Shown: one piece after another, positions 40,847 to 51,287 of the stretch
How the letters are laid out: every line of letters begins with the position of its first letter
Position numbering within the stretch: the stretch's first letter is position 1
DNA from: Rhizobium acidisoli
GTDB taxonomy: Bacteria; Pseudomonadota; Alphaproteobacteria; Rhizobiales; Rhizobiaceae
DNA length: 64,000 nt
Assembly (NCBI RefSeq): GCF_002531755.2
Contig: NZ_CP034999.1
Coordinates: forward strand, 1 to 64,000
Direction: 5' to 3'
Notes under the pieces: generated by a model
Seen by the model: the letters and a program-made list of their open reading frames with translations, nothing else
Databases searched by the model: none
Told to the model about the DNA's origin: nothing
Translations under genes and position numbers: made by a program

Positions 40847-42466
40847 TTAGCTGATGGCGTCAGGCCTGAAGTTCCACGGCATAAGCGCCTCGAGCTCGGA
40901 TACCGGCCAGCCTTGAGCGATGCGGGTCAATGTCTGGGAGAGCCAGTCGAGCGGATCGACGTTGTTCATCTTGGCTGTCTGCAAGAGGGTGGCGACGGTC
41001 GCCCATGTGCGTCCACCACCCTCGCTGCCGGCGAATAGACTGTTCTTTCTCGTAATTGTTTGGGGCCTGATCGCGCGCTCGACGATATTGGAGTCAATTT
41101 CGATCCGGCCGTCCGTCAGGAAGCGCTCCAGTGCTTCGCGCCGGGTGAGCGCGTAACGGATTGCTTCGGCGGTCTTGGACTTGCCAGAGACCTTGCCCAG
41201 CTCCTTCTCCCAAAGATCAAAGAGTTCGGAGACGATGGTTGCAGATTTTTCCTGACGCAGCATGGAACGGCTGTCGGCATCCCGACCGCGGACCTCATCC
41301 TCGATGCGCCACAGCTCGGTCATCGCGATGATCGTGTCCGTTGCAGCCTTTGAGACACCACTGATGTGAAGGTCGTAAAACTTGCGGCGAAGATGCGCCC
41401 AGCATCCTGCGAGCCGGATCGTTTCATTGCTGCCGTCTTTGGCACGCGTCTTGGCGAGACTGGTATAGGCCGAGTAGCCGTCAACTTGCAGGATGCCGCT
41501 GAATCCGGCGAGATGACGCACCACGCAGTCAGCGCCCCTACTGTCCTCAAACCGATAGGCCACCATCGGCGGGCTGGTTCCACCATAGGGTCTATCATCG
41601 CGAGCATAAGCCCAAAGCCAGGCCTTCGTCGTTTTCCCCGAGCCGGGCGCAAGAGTGGGTAAGGTCGTTTCGTCGGCGAAGATCCTTTCACCCTCCTTGA
41701 CGCGCTCAAGGATGTAATCGGCGCAAATCTGAAGTTCGAAGCCCAGATGCCCCATCCACTGGGCCATCAACGATCGGCTGATCTCGACACCGTCGCGTAG
41801 ATAGATTGCCTCCTGCCGGTAAAGCGGAAGGCCGTCGGCGTATTTGGAGACGGCGATATAGGCGAGCAGCCGCTCCGTCGGCAGGCCGCTTTCGATGATG
41901 TGCGCCGGTGCCAAAGCCTGGAGCACGCCATCGTGGCCGCGGAAGGTGTATTTGGGGCGGCGCGTCACGATGACCCGGAACTTCGGCGGCACGACATCCA
42001 GCCGTTCGGAGCGATCCTCACCGATCAGGACCTTTTCCAAGCCCACGTATTCAGCAGGGATCTCCGGCTCGATCACTTCCTCGATGCGTTCGAGATGAGC
42101 GGCAAAACCCTTGCGCGGACGTGCTGCCCGTTTCGGCTTGTCCTTGGCCGCGTGATCAAGCTCGCTCTGGATTGCCGAAAGGCCGGTCTCGACTTCCTCG
42201 AAGGCAAAGGACACCTGTTCGTCGTTGACGCCAAGGCGCAGTCGCTCGGAACGGGTGCCATGTTGGGTGCGCTGCAGAACCTTCAAGATCGATGTGAGGT
42301 TGGCAATCCGCTCGTTGGCGCTCTTCTCCACCGCCTCCAGCCGGGCGATCTCAGCTTCAGCGGCCTTCAGTCGGGCTTCTTTCGCAGCCTGCTCGCGCGC
42401 CATCGCGAGGACCATCGCCTTCAGTGCGTCAACGTCGTCCGGCAGGTCGTGAGGGGGCAAATCCAT
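40847..42466 (-). CDS. tnpC: IS66-family transposase TnpC
   Basis: This 539-residue DDE transposase is identical to the product at 1005-2624, including VERAIRPQTITRKNSLFAGS near the C terminus. Identity of two copies 40 kb apart points to recent transposition or gene conversion. Confidence 0.96.
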   Translation of the reverse strand: MDLPPHDLPDDVDALKAMVLAMAREQAAKEARLKAAEAEIARLEAVEKSANERIANLTSILKVLQRTQHGTRSERLRLGVNDEQVSFAFEEVETGLSAIQSELDHAAKDKPKRAARPRKGFAAHLERIEEVIEPEIPAEYVGLEKVLIGEDRSERLDVVPPKFRVIVTRRPKYTFRGHDGVLQALAPAHIIESGLPTERLLAYIAVSKYADGLPLYRQEAIYLRDGVEISRSLMAQWMGHLGFELQICADYILERVKEGERIFADETTLPTLAPGSGKTTKAWLWAYARDDRPYGGTSPPMVAYRFEDSRGADCVVRHLAGFSGILQVDGYSAYTSLAKTRAKDGSNETIRLAGCWAHLRRKFYDLHISGVSKAATDTIIAMTELWRIEDEVRGRDADSRSMLRQEKSATIVSELFDLWEKELGKVSGKSKTAEAIRYALTRREALERFLTDGRIEIDSNIVERAIRPQTITRKNSLFAGSEGGGRTWATVATLLQTAKMNNVDPLDWLSQTLTRIAQGWPVSELEALMPWNFRPDAIS

Positions 42467-42541
42467 GGCAATAAGTAGAGCACAAAAACAGCCGTTTTCC
42501 CAACCATTACAGCGGCATGATTCATCTTGCCGCAGGCGCTG

Positions 42542-42886
42542 TCAGCCCGTCAACAAGGGGCGCCTGACCTTGGTCGGGCGGATCTTTTTCCAATCCATTC
42601 CGGCCAGCAACGCCATCAGCTGAGAATGGTCCAGACGGATCCGTGCCGCCGATATGCCCGGCCAGCAGAAGCCCTGATCTTCCAGGGTTTTCGAATAGAG
42701 GCAGACCCCACTGCCATCCCACCAGACAATGCGAATACGATCGGCCCGTTTCGACCGGAAGACGTAAAGCGCGCCATTGAAGGGATCGAGACCGCCATCC
42801 CGCACCAGCGCCATCAAAGAGGCGGCTCCCTTGCGGAAGTCGACCGGCTGGCACGACACATAGACCACCACACCCGAAGCGATCAT
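42542..42886 (-). CDS. tnpB: IS66-family TnpB, intact
   Basis: This 114-residue protein begins MIASGVVVYVSCQPVDFRKG and ends MDWKKIRPTKVRRPLLTG, the full IS66 Orf2 accessory protein. It lacks the extra T found in copy 1. The start overlaps the tnpA stop by 4 bases. Confidence 0.95.
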   Translation of the reverse strand: MIASGVVVYVSCQPVDFRKGAASLMALVRDGGLDPFNGALYVFRSKRADRIRIVWWDGSGVCLYSKTLEDQGFCWPGISAARIRLDHSQLMALLAGMDWKKIRPTKVRRPLLTG

Positions 42887-43290
42887 GCCTTGCGAACCGC
42901 CCGCAGAACCTTCACCAGGTGATCGGGGTCAAAATCGCCGCCGACGCGCACGACCATATCCGCAATGACAATATCGACCGAACCGTTGCTTACCGTTTCA
43001 ACCCGCGCGAACTTGATCTGCTTGCCCGTTCCCGCCGTCAGGGGCGCAACAACGCCCGATGCCAGTGCCTTGCGACGCCATCCATAAAGCTGCGACGGAT
43101 CCAGGCCTTCAGACCGGGCAACCGCCGAGACATTGGCCCCAGGCTGCAGCGTCGCGGCGACGATCCGCGCTTTTTCGTCATCCGACCAGTCACGCGGCTT
43201 GCGGCGACGCCGGACGGGTTCTGCCGTCAAAACCTCAAAGGTTCGAGGCTGATTCACACTATCACTCATAGGACTCTCCGCATGACTCAC
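42883..43290 (-). CDS. tnpA: IS66-family TnpA (Orf1)
   Basis: This 135-residue helix-turn-helix protein is identical to that at 3043-3450 (RRKPRDWSDDEKARIVAATL). It is the first gene of the tnpABC operon. Confidence 0.93.
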   Translation of the reverse strand: MSHAESPMSDSVNQPRTFEVLTAEPVRRRRKPRDWSDDEKARIVAATLQPGANVSAVARSEGLDPSQLYGWRRKALASGVVAPLTAGTGKQIKFARVETVSNGSVDIVIADMVVRVGGDFDPDHLVKVLRAVRKA

Positions 43291-43354
43291 GCAGAAAATC
43301 GCCGATCAGCAGTCCGAAAGATACGTGGGGTGGCCTACGCGCTTACGTCGCACT

Positions 43355-43887
43355 TGCCGAAAAACCAGCCAGGTGCACGCGGGGTGGATGACCGTCGCGT
43401 GATTCGGGCATCATCCACGTTCAGAAGGTCGGTTGCAGCTGGTGTGATGCCTGGCCGCTTATGACCCACCGACGAGGTCTATAATCGCTCAACCCGTTGA
43501 TGGTCGCGATGAGGCTCCTGGCTGAAGTCGCTCGTGCAGACTGGCGCAGTGACGAAGAGTACGGCGGACTGCGCCAATTGTGCACGACCCGCGGCGGCAT
43601 TTGGTGGAAAGGGGGCGCAAGGACAAGCCATCGGCCGTTGTCGCGGTGGCCGGACCACCAAAATCTATGCGCTCACCATGTGATTCCCGCCCGCAATTTC
43701 ACAGTAGGAGACGTCAGACAGTTAATGCGTACGCCAGGCTTGATCGCCCGCGCTGGCCCAATGCGTTATCTGTTGGGAGCCAAAAAGTATTACGCTGGGC
43801 AAATTGCGCTGCTCGCTGCAAACGAAGAAATGCACACCGGTCATTCCTAGTCGGCGCAACCGAAAAAAGGTTGTCCGCTATGGCGCG
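43355..43887 (+). pseudogene. IS5-family transposase, middle piece
   Basis: After the IS66 element the frame resumes as LPKNQPGARGVDDRRVIRAS. Further on, in other frames, come GGKGAQGQAIGRCRGGRTTK IYALTM and CTPVIPSRRNRKKVVRYG, the IS5-type catalytic core segments. There are several frameshifts. It is interrupted at 43888 by the IS21 element. Confidence 0.72.
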
Positions 43888-43928
43888 GCGATCAGGATGA
43901 GACGCGAGCGACAATCTGGATGAGATTC

Positions 43929-46351
<2,423 letters not shown>

Positions 46352-46516
46352 TCAGAAAATCACCCACGCTACCGAGCCAACCGCGATCATGAGACGCCGA
46401 AAAATTGCGCCGCGGCGGGGGTGTAACTCCGGTCGGGCTACGCCCTCCCTTCGTCACACCCCCGCCGCCGAGTCTCATCCTGATTGACGCTAAGTCTCAC
46501 CTTGATTGTCGCCGCG

Positions 46517-46610
46517 CAGTCCGCTTTGATCAGCGACGATACCGAGCGCAGCATCTGATCGAGAGCGCGTTTAATGGAACGAAATCAGGTTGGAAATGCA
46601 TGCGCTAGCG
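46517..46610 (+). pseudogene. IS5-family transposase, C-terminal piece
   Basis: AVRFDQRRYRAQHLIESAFN followed by GTKSGWKCMR matches the region around the catalytic Glu of IS5 transposases (RxxYxxRNxIERxFxxLK). It directly follows the IS21 right end and continues the piece ending at 43887. The usual ATRYDK end is lost. Confidence 0.7.
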
Positions 46611-47021
46611 CCGAGTCCGGCATGGCGCATGGTTCTACCACTTATGGGGAGCCGATGCGCAGACATAGTCCACTAGATATTCACGTTGAAACAACCAGTC
46701 AGCGCGAACTCGTACGATCCGTACTTAGAAATTCCATGCGCCGGCGAGTAGATGCTCGAAGGTTTTTTCGCGTGTTCAGCTATCCTCAGGACGGCCCACG
46801 TGCCGTTACGTTTGAAGCTTGCGCTCGACTGATTGAGTTTCGGCCTTAGAGCGGGCGGCTCCGGACGGATTTCGTTATAGTGTGGACTGTGAGCCGGTTA
46901 CGCGGCATATGTATTGGAACCCTCATTATCTATCAAGACGCCGTTATGTCGACCCGCATTTCCTCTTCCGAAAAATAACCTAACCTTGGTGACGGCCTCT
47001 CTTTGATAAGTGACGGAGTCG
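46611..47021. other. No gene seen
   Basis: Only short unassigned frames occur (46574-46849 plus; 46898-47119 minus). It lies downstream of the YbaK gene and of the IS5 remnant. Confidence 0.4.
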
Positions 47022-47543
47022 TTAGGTTTGGGTGGCTCGTGCACGCGTCTGCAACGGCTGCCCGATCTTCCAAAGCATGCTTGTGTCGATCTCAAGCTCG
47101 ACTCCAAACTTGCCCGCACCGGTGACTACGGTAGGATAAGCAAAAAGGGCGGTGTCAATCAGTACGGCGATCTTCTGGAGACCGAATGGTGATACGCTTC
47201 CTGACGGGTAGCCGAAGAGATCCAGTACCTGTTCTTTCTGAGCCAGTTCGGCTCGTTTCCATCCATACGTGCCAGCAACCGCTTTCATGTCGATCTTTGC
47301 AGGTGATGGCAGCAAAACGGCACAAAGGTGGCGTCCAGGATCCAATCGGCGCATCACATCGTCTGCTTGCTGCTCCGCAACAATCATTGTCTTTGCAACG
47401 CGTCCGACGGGAAGGCCGATAGCAGAGGCTAAATCTGAAGGGGATGTAATAGGGGTGGCGAAATCACTATATCGCCACAATCGTACCGTCGACGCTCCGA
47501 TCTGGTGCAGTTCAGCAAGTACGTTCGGATGAACATCCAACAT
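47022..47543 (-). CDS. YbaK/EbsC-family aminoacyl-tRNA deacylase
   Basis: This 173-residue protein has the YbaK/ProX fold: PSDLASAIGLPVGRVAKTMI, LCAVLLPSPAKIDMKAVAG, LFGYPSGSVSPFGL. Such proteins hydrolyse mischarged Cys-tRNA(Pro) or Ala-tRNA(Pro); the GxxxGxxxPxG-like block is kept. The ATG at 47543 follows GGAAGGAAA; an in-frame ATG at 47564 is possible. It is 83 bases downstream of the DUF6875-like gene in the same direction, probably one operon. Confidence 0.88.
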   Translation of the reverse strand: MLDVHPNVLAELHQIGASTVRLWRYSDFATPITSPSDLASAIGLPVGRVAKTMIVAEQQADDVMRRLDPGRHLCAVLLPSPAKIDMKAVAGTYGWKRAELAQKEQVLDLFGYPSGSVSPFGLQKIAVLIDTALFAYPTVVTGAGKFGVELEIDTSMLWKIGQPLQTRARATQT

Positions 47544-47626
47544 AGTCGTTTCCTTCCGTTTCATATGGTAGGATGATCGAGCATGGCTGTTTGCGACTGC
47601 GAGTACACCGCGGTTGCGAGTAGGTT

Positions 47627-48322
47627 TCAGCCGGTTCGCTCCAAAAGTTGCCTAATGCGGCGGCGACCCTCGTCACCAAAAATACTGAAGTAAGCCTCCA
47701 GGCACTTATCGCTGCCAAGCATGAAAGGAGCATCATATTTGGTGATATGCCGAATAGCCAAGGCTGGAACCGGCGTGTCGAGCGGTCGAAACATCCTATT
47801 GTGCAACCCAGGCTCCGGGCAACCTGGATAAAATTCACCGATCATGAAACCTTCCTGAATGAAGTCGGGCTTCAGCCGTTTCTGCAGTTGACCTATCATG
47901 TTGATCTCTCCTTCATCCTGAATTCCAGGAAGGGCAATAATAATCGCCTTATAGATCCAGTCGCCCGTTCGATCGTTGAAGGACATAACGGGTTTCATCT
48001 GGCTGAAGACGGCGAGCATACGCGCCATCTCATTTTCGATTTCGTCAACTGCAACAACTTGCGACGCGGCAATCCGTAAGAGTCCCTTCGTCAGAGCTTC
48101 GGGAACGAAAGGGCAAACGCTCCCGTCCCGACCCAAGCGAGGATGTGGATTGGAGAGGAAGTCCGAGGCATACCGAGCAAATTTCTGAAGAGCTGCGTTT
48201 GTATACTCATCGTACGCATTGTATCCGGCATCAATGTTCTTTTCCAGAATTTCGCCCACTGTCATCAATGGACCGATCGTCCCGAACGGTAGGCTGTAAT
48301 CTGTCCAGATCTCTTTAGTCAT
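47627..48322 (-). CDS. DUF6875-like protein
   Basis: This intact 231-residue protein has no signal peptide or membrane segment. Conserved-looking blocks are ASDFLSNPHPRLGRDGSVCP FVPEAL, GEFYPGCPEPGLHNRMFRPL and PVPALAIRHITKYDAPFML, which resemble the DUF6875 family as I remember it. The start follows GAGGGATC. The function is unknown. The Cys/His/Pro-rich motif SVCPFVPEA could bind a ligand or haem. It sits upstream of the YbaK gene and divergent from a winged-helix gene. Confidence 0.65.
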   Translation of the reverse strand: MTKEIWTDYSLPFGTIGPLMTVGEILEKNIDAGYNAYDEYTNAALQKFARYASDFLSNPHPRLGRDGSVCPFVPEALTKGLLRIAASQVVAVDEIENEMARMLAVFSQMKPVMSFNDRTGDWIYKAIIIALPGIQDEGEINMIGQLQKRLKPDFIQEGFMIGEFYPGCPEPGLHNRMFRPLDTPVPALAIRHITKYDAPFMLGSDKCLEAYFSIFGDEGRRRIRQLLERTG

Positions 48323-48678
48323 TTCGGATCCCTCGTTCGAAAAGCCACACGTTCAAAACGGAAGGTCGGGCTCTTTCATGCCAGCTCGGGCGGCGGGCGA
48401 GCTGGGTCGGGGGCCAACTAAGAGACCGACCTTCCATCGGAAGCGAAGCTCCCGAATTTTTTGATAGCACTGGTAGTTACACTTGTGTAACTGTTTTTAT
48501 AAATGGATGTGAAAACAAGAGCGGGGGCTCGTGCGCCCTGAAGGTCAGTCGCACGACCGCCAAAAACTCTACATTCGTCGTAGTTATAGAGACATACATA
48601 TGATAAATGTCGCCGCGATGGGATCCGGTAACAGGCTTTGGGTGAAAACAGAACGACCCATTGCGCAGAGGCGTGGCC
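48323..48678. promoter_or_regulatory. Divergent intergenic region with an 8-bp perfect dyad
   Basis: This region separates the DUF6875-like gene from the divergent winged-helix gene. It contains the inverted repeat CCAGCTCG at 48381-48388 and CGAGCTGG at 48398-48405 with a 9-base loop, about 60-80 bases upstream of the DUF6875-like ATG. With no T-run it is unlikely to be a terminator; it may be an operator. No -35/-10 pair is certain. Confidence 0.4.
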
Positions 48679-49251
48679 GTGGCGAAAACAACACGAAGAG
48701 TAATATATACGCCAGAACAGATCGACGTCGGCGTAAAGCATAAGCTTGAGAAAATTGACTCGTTTTTGTCAGATCTCTTTAGCGAAAATTCCGAAGAAAA
48801 ACTTTTCCTGAGGAACATTCTTGGGTTGCTGCTTAAAGTATATCATATGCATGCTAATAACAGACCCATGACGAAAATGCAGGCGTGTCGCTATCTACCT
48901 TTTAAAAACCAGACTGTTTGCCAAAAGTATGTCGAGGCAGCGCATCTGCGTGGGTTCATCGACATCACTCGGGACAAAACGGACAAACGGCGTCTGATTG
49001 TTCTTCCAAAAGAGCCGTTGGTTGTCTATGTCAATGAATATATAGCTAACTTCCTTGATGACTGCCGTAGAGCGATTGACAGTGCCGCTCAAGTAGCTAC
49101 GCTTCCTGAGGAAGGAATGGCAACGGCACGGTCTTCATCTACTAATAAATCGCCAGCGTCTTCTGGAGCACCTGTGGGTTCCTCTCAAAAGAGAGCCGAT
49201 CTAAAAGCCCAGGCAATTTTAGCGAGTTCTATTGTGGGGAAGCAAAAGTAA
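48679..49251 (+). CDS. Winged-helix (MarR-like) DNA-binding protein
   Basis: This protein of about 190 residues has LFLRNILGLLLKVYHMHANN, then CRYLPFKNQTVCQKYVEAAH LRGFIDITRDKTDKRRLIVL, a recognition helix followed by a wing as in MarR-like regulators. The C-terminal 55 residues are rich in Ser, Ala and Thr and probably disordered. GTG codons at 48673 or 48679 or a TTG at 48661 could start it; none has a good ribosome site. It diverges from the DUF6875-like gene, which it may control. Confidence 0.6.
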   Translation: MAKTTRRVIYTPEQIDVGVKHKLEKIDSFLSDLFSENSEEKLFLRNILGLLLKVYHMHANNRPMTKMQACRYLPFKNQTVCQKYVEAAHLRGFIDITRDKTDKRRLIVLPKEPLVVYVNEYIANFLDDCRRAIDSAAQVATLPEEGMATARSSSTNKSPASSGAPVGSSQKRADLKAQAILASSIVGKQK

Positions 49252-49576
49252 GAAGCCGTCTCGCGCGCGATTAGCCTTTCATCAATCAAATGTCCCCTCC
49301 GTATACAAGCTTCATCGAGCTAACCCACTTCGCCCAGCCGGCCAGGCAGCCGGTGCAGGCGCTACTACGGGGGAGCGGCTGTATCGTCGTTTCTGCCAGG
49401 AAACCGCGCGGGAGGTTCGGCGGCGTCCTCAGGCGCATACCTTGGCATTTACGCTGTCTTATTTAGGCGAGGCGGAAACCGCTAAGGCGGCCGTCCATCT
49501 CTTGGTCGAGACAGTGCATGAGATGGTGGCGAGTGGGAACCCAGGGTCGTCGCCTCGATCGTAACCGGCCCGATTG
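49252..49576. other. No supported gene
   Basis: A plus-strand frame contains GERLYRRFCQETAREVRRRP QAHTLAFTLSYLGEAETAKA, open from 49232 to 49564, but it overlaps the previous gene end, lacks a ribosome site and is unrecognised. It could be the C-terminal remnant of a regulator. Confidence 0.3.
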
Positions 49577-49873
49577 CTACCGCGGAGATTTTGCTTTGAT
49601 GCGAGCGACGAGCGGCTCGTCGTCAACAAAGCTGTCGAGGAAGTCGTTCCATTCTTGGGATGACCGGCGGGCGTCTTTGAGCATCTGCTCCAATTCGTCC
49701 ATGCCGTCGTCTGTCAGTGCGGTCACGGATTCGTCGTCGCCAGTGCACACGGAGATAATGCTGCCATAGCTCAGATTATCATCGTTGGAGACGATTGCCT
49801 GAAGAAGCTCCGGGTCCTCTTCGAGAATTTCGGCAACAAATTTGATCGTACGGACGTGGGTGACTGTCGCCAT
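49577..49873 (-). CDS. Small acidic protein coupled to IS66 tnpC
   Basis: This 98-residue protein (MATVTHVRTIKFVAEILEED to FVDDEPLVARIKAKSPR) is strongly acidic. Its ATG overlaps the stop of the tnpC fragment (TGATG), so it was the fourth gene of that IS66-type element. The function is unknown to me; it may be a passenger or accessory protein. Confidence 0.65.
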   Translation of the reverse strand: MATVTHVRTIKFVAEILEEDPELLQAIVSNDDNLSYGSIISVCTGDDESVTALTDDGMDELEQMLKDARRSSQEWNDFLDSFVDDEPLVARIKAKSPR

Positions 49874-50089
49874 CAGGCTGCCTTTGCGTCGATTGTGGTG
49901 ATCGCCGACCAGTTCCACGGAAGCAATTCGTCTAACCGACTGATCTTGTGATCGTGGATACGATCGAGCACGTCAGCCAGATAGGCCTGCGGATCAAGAC
50001 CATTCATCTTTGCTGTCTCGATGTTCGTCATGGCGCGCGCCAAGGTCTCCGCTCCCGTATCGGCTCCTGCGAAGAGCCAATTCCCTCTT
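49873..50089 (-). pseudogene. IS66-family TnpC, C-terminal fragment
   Basis: The frame reads [60 protein letters not shown], the IS66 C-terminal domain. About 70 codons remain. Upstream it is cut at about 50089 by recombinase-related sequence. The type differs from the two full IS66 copies. Confidence 0.85.
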
Positions 50090-50103
50090 CCAACACCAAA
50101 GCC

Positions 50104-50187
50104 CGTTCATTCTGCCCATGTCGGCGATGAAGTCGAGGTCTATTATCGCTGGCATCCGTATTTCGGCCAGAGGGTTTCCATTCGGCA
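50104..50187 (+). pseudogene. DUF5372-like fragment, first copy of a direct repeat
   Basis: [27 protein letters not shown] resembles small proteins encoded beside serine recombinases in rhizobial transposons. The nucleotide segment around TATCGCTGGCATCCGTAT is repeated at 50468-50510. Confidence 0.5.
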
Positions 50188-50466
50188 CGACGATGCGGTG
50201 CGTGACGTGGTGTTGACGATCCATTGGAAGGGCGGTCAGCTTCGGAGCTCAAGGTCCGTAAGCCTCAGACCGGTGAACACGGTTGTGCCACCACTGAGGA
50301 TGCCCTGGCGGTGATGCGCAGCATGGCTGGTCGCTGCTCCGATGAACATATCGCCGCGTCGCTTAATCGAATGGGCATGCCAACGGGGCAAGGAAAAACC
50401 TGGACCGGGCATCGGGTCGCTTCTGTAAGGCGGGTGCGTGCGATCCACGCGTACAAATCAGCCTAA
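50188..50466 (+). pseudogene. Serine recombinase, internal fragment
   Basis: After VRDVVLTIHWKGGQ a frameshift leads to SELKVRKPQTGEHGCATTED, DEHIAASLNRMGMPTGQGKT and TGHRVASVRRVRAIHAYKSA, then a stop at 50466. This pattern is the C-terminal part of large serine recombinases next to DUF5372 genes. The catalytic N-terminal domain is missing. Confidence 0.65.
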
Positions 50467-50467
50467 C

Positions 50468-50510
50468 TATCGCTGGCATCCATATTTTTGGCCAGAGGGT
50501 TTCCATTCGA
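50468..50510 (+). repeat. Second copy of the DUF5372-related direct repeat
   Basis: TATCGCTGGCATCCATATTT and GGCCAGAGGGTTTCCATTCG repeat the sequence at 50146-50187 with one insertion and a few changes. The two copies bracket the recombinase fragment. Confidence 0.75.
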
Positions 50511-50560
50511 CGCGTCGAAGAAAGAGCGACAGGTCGGTTTCTGAAGGTTTTGGGGCCGGT

Positions 50561-51236
50561 CTGTCAGGGTTATTCTGAACAGTACCCTCTAATGGCATCG
50601 CCTTGCGCGGTGGCGGCAAATAATAGGCCGTCGCTCGAAGCCGGAGTGCTCATGGATCGGTAACCCCGCCTGCGCCTCGACCACCCTGGCTAGCCCCGGT
50701 CGTAGGCTTCGCCCTCGACATGCCACTGTCGAATACGGATTAACACCCACAAGGTGTGGGTGTCTCTGTGCCATCGGCCATCATGCGCAGGTGAAAGTTA
50801 GTCCCTTCCGCGAGGATGACGTTCATCGCAGGGCGCTCCGCAGATGATTGAATGCTTCGCAGAAGCCAGTCGCAGCATCCACGTCTGGACATAGGTGATC
50901 CGCGTGGGCGGGATTTGCTTGTAGAGATCGAGTACCACGTCCTCAAAGCCGTCCGGTGCGGCAACTTTGAGCTTCTCTCTATACAGGACGCCTTCGCAAT
51001 CGAGGTGCAGGTCTGAGATCGCTATAGCATCGGGACCCGGCCAGGCATTCCCCAATAGGTGTCTCGTGTTTCTTGTCGCATCCGGTGGATCTTTTACTTG
51101 ACGCATGCTGGTGCGGCCCGTAAGGTTTGGCCCTGACCGTTACGAAAGCCTAGGTTTCACGGGGTTTCAGCACGAAATCGTTCACCTGTCCATTGCAGAA
51201 AGGGCGGTTATCGGTGGCCGTTGTTGCCAGACAGGC
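50561..51236. other. Region downstream of the Tn7-like operon; one unassigned frame
   Basis: A minus-strand frame at 50798-51106 (102 codons, MRQVKDPPDATRNTRHLLGN, then GPDAIAISDLHLDCEGVLYR) is open but unrecognised and has no clear ribosome site. The left end of the Tn7-like element could lie here, but I found no convincing repeat. Confidence 0.35.
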
Positions 51237-51264
51237 AAAGAAAAACCCGCTTTCGCGGGCTTTG
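51237..51264 (-). terminator. Intrinsic terminator of the tns operon
   Basis: On the minus strand the sequence is AAAGCCCGCGAAAGCGGGTT followed by TTTCTTT. The stem GCCCGC/GCGGGT with a GAAA loop and a T-run lies just beyond the tniQ stop (51288). Confidence 0.88.
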
Positions 51265-51287
51265 AAGGTCTTTTCAGGGAAGTTCCG

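Larger units (their letters stand above)
40839..43346 (-). mobile_element. IS66-family insertion sequence, copy 2 (intact)
   Basis: This 2508-bp element has the same ends as copy 1 (GTAAGCGGTTAG and complement GTAAGCGCGTAGG), intact tnpA, tnpB and tnpC, and an 8-bp target duplication. It lies in the same orientation as copy 1, with 37.3 kb between them. All three genes are open, so this is probably the active copy. Confidence 0.96.

Noticed and set aside
48381..48405. GC-rich hairpin as a terminator
   Set aside because: No T-run follows on either strand and it lies upstream of two divergent genes.
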